Positions 5,134 through 6,878 of a stretch of 6,878 nucleotides of DNA are shown here, piece after piece. Below the pieces are notes generated by a model. The model was not told where the DNA came from. It made no database searches and saw nothing but the letters and a program-made list of their open reading frames with translations. The stretch's first letter is position 1. The number at the start of each line of letters is the position of its first letter. This DNA is from Candidatus Cloacimonadota bacterium. Its GTDB lineage: Bacteria > Cloacimonadota > Cloacimonadia > Cloacimonadales > Cloacimonadaceae. The DNA lies in contig VGPI01000112.1 in NCBI GenBank assembly GCA_016875595.1, forward strand, positions 1-6,878, written 5' to 3'. The position numbers and the translations under genes are program-made.

Positions 5134-5568
5134 ATGAAGATACAGTTTCAGCGGCTCAGCCCAAGCGCTCTGCCTCCGCAGCAGATGACCGTACACAGCG
5201 CCGGATTCGACCTCAGTGCCGATATCCCTGAAGCGCTTGTCTTAGCACCGGGTATGATCATGACCGTTCCGACGGGGATCGCCGTTGCCATACCCGAGGG
5301 CTTCGAGGCACAGATCAGACCCCGGAGCGGACTGGCAGCCAGGCACGGTATCAGCATTGTCAATAGTCCCGGTACCATTGATGCAGACTACCGGGGTGAG
5401 ATCAAGATCATCCTGGTCAATCTGGGTGCGGAGCCGTTCCGGATCGAACCGCTGATGCGGATAGCCCAGTTGATTATTTCGCCGGTGGTAGTTCCCGAGT
5501 GGGAAGAAACTGCTGAATTGCCATCCACCGGAAGAAATGATAATGGCTTCGGGCATACCGGATACTGA
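5134..5568 (+). CDS. dut: Deoxyuridine 5'-triphosphate nucleotidohydrolase (dUTPase)
   Basis: Hydrolyses dUTP to dUMP and diphosphate, which keeps uracil out of DNA and supplies dTMP synthesis. At 144 residues it matches the homotrimeric class. All five conserved motifs are present: I AGFDLSA (23-29), II PRSGLAARHG (63-72), III GTIDADYRGE (80-89) with the catalytic Asp region, IV RIAQLIISPV (109-118), and V GRNDNGFGHTG (133-143), glycine-rich and covering the substrate phosphates. Motif V has N-D-N where many homologues have G-T-G or similar, but the following GFG-TG is kept. The frame is open upstream to 5074, but homology starts at MKIQF, so ATG 5134 is chosen. It lies 7 bases after the ispA stop and has no Shine-Dalgarno, suggesting reinitiation by ribosomes leaving ispA. 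Confidence 0.94.
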   Translation: MKIQFQRLSPSALPPQQMTVHSAGFDLSADIPEALVLAPGMIMTVPTGIAVAIPEGFEAQIRPRSGLAARHGISIVNSPGTIDADYRGEIKIILVNLGAEPFRIEPLMRIAQLIISPVVVPEWEETAELPSTGRNDNGFGHTGY

Positions 5569-5583
5569 AAAACAAGGTTTGAT

Positions 5584-6480
5584 ATGGAGATCATCAGCGA
5601 GATTAAGCGGCTTAAAGCAGAAAAGAACGCCCTGATCCTGGCACATAACTATCAGGACATTTCCATCCTGGAAGTGGCTGACTTTACGGGGGACTCGCTC
5701 CAATTGTCGATACGTGCCCGTGAGGTGGAAACCGGGATCATTGTCTTTTGCGGGGTGCGGTTCATGGCGGAAACGGCGGCAGTCCTCAATCCCCGGGCGA
5801 AGGTGCTGTTACCGGTGGCGGATGCCGGATGTCCCATGGCGGATATGATCACCGCTGAAGAACTGCGCGTGCTCAAGTCAAAATATCCCGGGGCGGTGGT
5901 GGTGTGTTATGTCAATTCAACTCTGGAGGTCAAGGCGGAGAGCGATATCTGCTGTACCTCGTCCAATGCCGTCAGGGTGATCCGTTCGATTCCTCCCGAC
6001 CAGCAGATCATCTTTGTCCCTGACCAGAATCTCGGCAGCTGGGCAGCCCTTCAGACCGGTCGGGAGATGATTATTCACAGCGGTTATTGCGTAGTGCATC
6101 AATGGGGTTTTACCCTGGGTGACGTGAAGCGGATGCGTGATAAGTATCCGGAACACAAGCTGATCGCTCATCCGGAGTGCACCAACGCAATACTGCAAAA
6201 TGCCGATGAGGTGATGTCCACCAGTGGAATGATGGCGTATGCCCAGGATCAGGACAAGCTCATCTTTGCCACGGAAGTGGGCCTGATCGATTATCTGAAC
6301 CATCTCCATCCCGGAAAAAGCTTGGTGGCGCTCAGCCACAGAGCGATCTGTAAAAACATGAAAAAGACACATCTGAAGGATGTGCTCAGCGCGTTACAGC
6401 AGGAGCGGCACCATGTTAAACCAGAAGCGGGGATTGCAGCCAAAGCGCTGTGCTGCCTCGAACGGATGCTTGCCCTTTGA
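5584..6480 (+). CDS. nadA: Quinolinate synthase
   Basis: Condenses iminoaspartate with dihydroxyacetone phosphate to quinolinate in de novo NAD synthesis. It uses an oxygen-sensitive [4Fe-4S] cluster. The 298-residue protein is the compact form. The three cluster cysteines are in the expected contexts and spacing: C83 (DAGCPMADM), C169 (HSGYCVVHQ) and C256 (AICKNMKK). Also conserved are AHNYQ (20-24), GDSLQLS (36-42), CGVRFMAETA (56-65), YVNSTLEVKAESD (109-121), FVPDQNLG (144-151), AHPEC (195-199) and TSGMM (213-217), residues lining the substrate site in the family. AAGG (5574-5577) lies 6 bases before ATG, and the gene starts 15 bases after dut. The partner gene nadB or an aspartate dehydrogenase, needed to supply iminoaspartate, is not in this window. 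Confidence 0.96.
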   Translation: MEIISEIKRLKAEKNALILAHNYQDISILEVADFTGDSLQLSIRAREVETGIIVFCGVRFMAETAAVLNPRAKVLLPVADAGCPMADMITAEELRVLKSKYPGAVVVCYVNSTLEVKAESDICCTSSNAVRVIRSIPPDQQIIFVPDQNLGSWAALQTGREMIIHSGYCVVHQWGFTLGDVKRMRDKYPEHKLIAHPECTNAILQNADEVMSTSGMMAYAQDQDKLIFATEVGLIDYLNHLHPGKSLVALSHRAICKNMKKTHLKDVLSALQQERHHVKPEAGIAAKALCCLERMLAL

Positions 6481-6878
6481 ACGACCTGAGCGGGTACCGG
6501 CGGGTCTTGCTACCTGCCGAAGGGAAATATATCTACCAATCCCGGTCGGGACATCCCGTGACTTGTGCGGCTGCCTTTCTGCAGCAATGCGTGATCGATA
6601 ACGTAATGGAAACGAAAGTGAACGCTTTGGACATGGGCTGTGGCAACGGCATCATCAGCATCATGCTGGCTCTGCAAAGACCTCATTGGCATATCCGGGG
6701 CATTGACCTTCAACCGGAACTGGTCGAGCTGGCTGCCTTCAACGCCAGGCAATGCGCTGTCCCGACCCAATTCGATGTATTTGATCTACGTCAACCACCC
6801 TATCCGGGAGCGAGTTTTGACCTGATCGTCAGCAACCCTCCCTGGATCAAGATGGATGCCGGCATTGTCAGTCCCGGT
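6477..6878 (+). CDS. SAM-dependent methyltransferase, TrmN6/PrmC-like (3' end outside window)
   Basis: The reading frame is open from 6420 to the window end and lacks any ATG before 6606, so it is easy to miss. Reading from TTG at 6477 gives 134 residues with a Rossmann methyltransferase core. Motif I is LDMGCGNG (51-58), the acidic end of strand 2 is GIDLQPE (75-81), and motif IV is FDLIVSNPPW (114-123). NPPW/Y marks enzymes that methylate an exocyclic or amide nitrogen, such as adenine N6 or glutamine. SNPPW followed by a glycine and SPG resembles tRNA1(Val) adenine-37 N6-methyltransferase (TrmN6/YfiC), but PrmC-like or rRNA enzymes are possible. TTG 6477 overlaps the nadA stop as TTGA, favouring coupling; GTG 6450 is the alternative start, and the first good homology begins near LLPAEGKYIY (11-20). 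The C-terminus is missing. Confidence 0.78.
   Translation, partial: MNDLSGYRRVLLPAEGKYIYQSRSGHPVTCAAAFLQQCVIDNVMETKVNALDMGCGNGIISIMLALQRPHWHIRGIDLQPELVELAAFNARQCAVPTQFDVFDLRQPPYPGASFDLIVSNPPWIKMDAGIVSPG

Noticed and set aside
5242..5703. Minus-strand open frame opposite dut and nadA
   Set aside because: Antisense shadow spanning two well-identified genes and their junction.

Overview
The window reads as chromosomal housekeeping DNA from a bacterium, with a gene-poor, repeat-rich left third and a tightly packed plus-strand gene run on the right. The organism cannot be named from this sequence alone. The membrane-anchored M23 peptidase, CCA-encoded tRNAs, an oxygen-sensitive Fe-S quinolinate synthase and the style of the dispersed intergenic repeats would suit an anaerobic Gram-negative bacterium, perhaps in the FCB / Cloacimonadota sphere. 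That placement is an impression, not a demonstrated assignment.

Left region (1-1984). Bases 1-153 hold four short GCCC...GGGC palindromes, two pairs each offset by 26 bp. An AT-rich stretch without a convincing gene follows to about 564, then a pair of small palindromes (566-608). A minus-strand gene (640-1476) encodes an uncharacterised TPR-like protein with a strong ribosome binding site. Bases 1477-1984 carry no gene. They contain two adjacent stem-loops (1635-1684), a mosaic of short direct repeats (1757-1904) and a TTGACA promoter-like element ahead of the tRNAs.

tRNA cluster (1985-2275). Three plus-strand tRNA genes lie in series: Lys(TTT), Glu(TTC) and Glu(CTC). All have encoded CCA ends, and a perfect 8-bp hairpin sits between the two Glu genes.

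Right region (2339-6878). Seven plus-strand genes overlap or nearly touch: an M23 endopeptidase with a membrane anchor, thiamine pyrophosphokinase (thiN), the exonuclease VII small subunit (xseB), a short-chain prenyl diphosphate synthase (ispA), dUTPase (dut), quinolinate synthase (nadA) and the start of an N6-adenine-type methyltransferase that runs off the window. The only sizeable gap (3946-4003) is AT-rich, carries TTGACA and precedes xseB, so it probably holds an internal promoter. The genes serve different pathways (cell-wall remodelling, thiamine cofactor, DNA repair, isoprenoids, nucleotide hygiene, NAD synthesis, probable RNA modification). They look like a housekeeping operon, not a specialised system. 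I found no convincing defence island, mobile element, CRISPR array or novel multi-gene system; the least explained material is the intergenic repeats and the orphan TPR-like gene.
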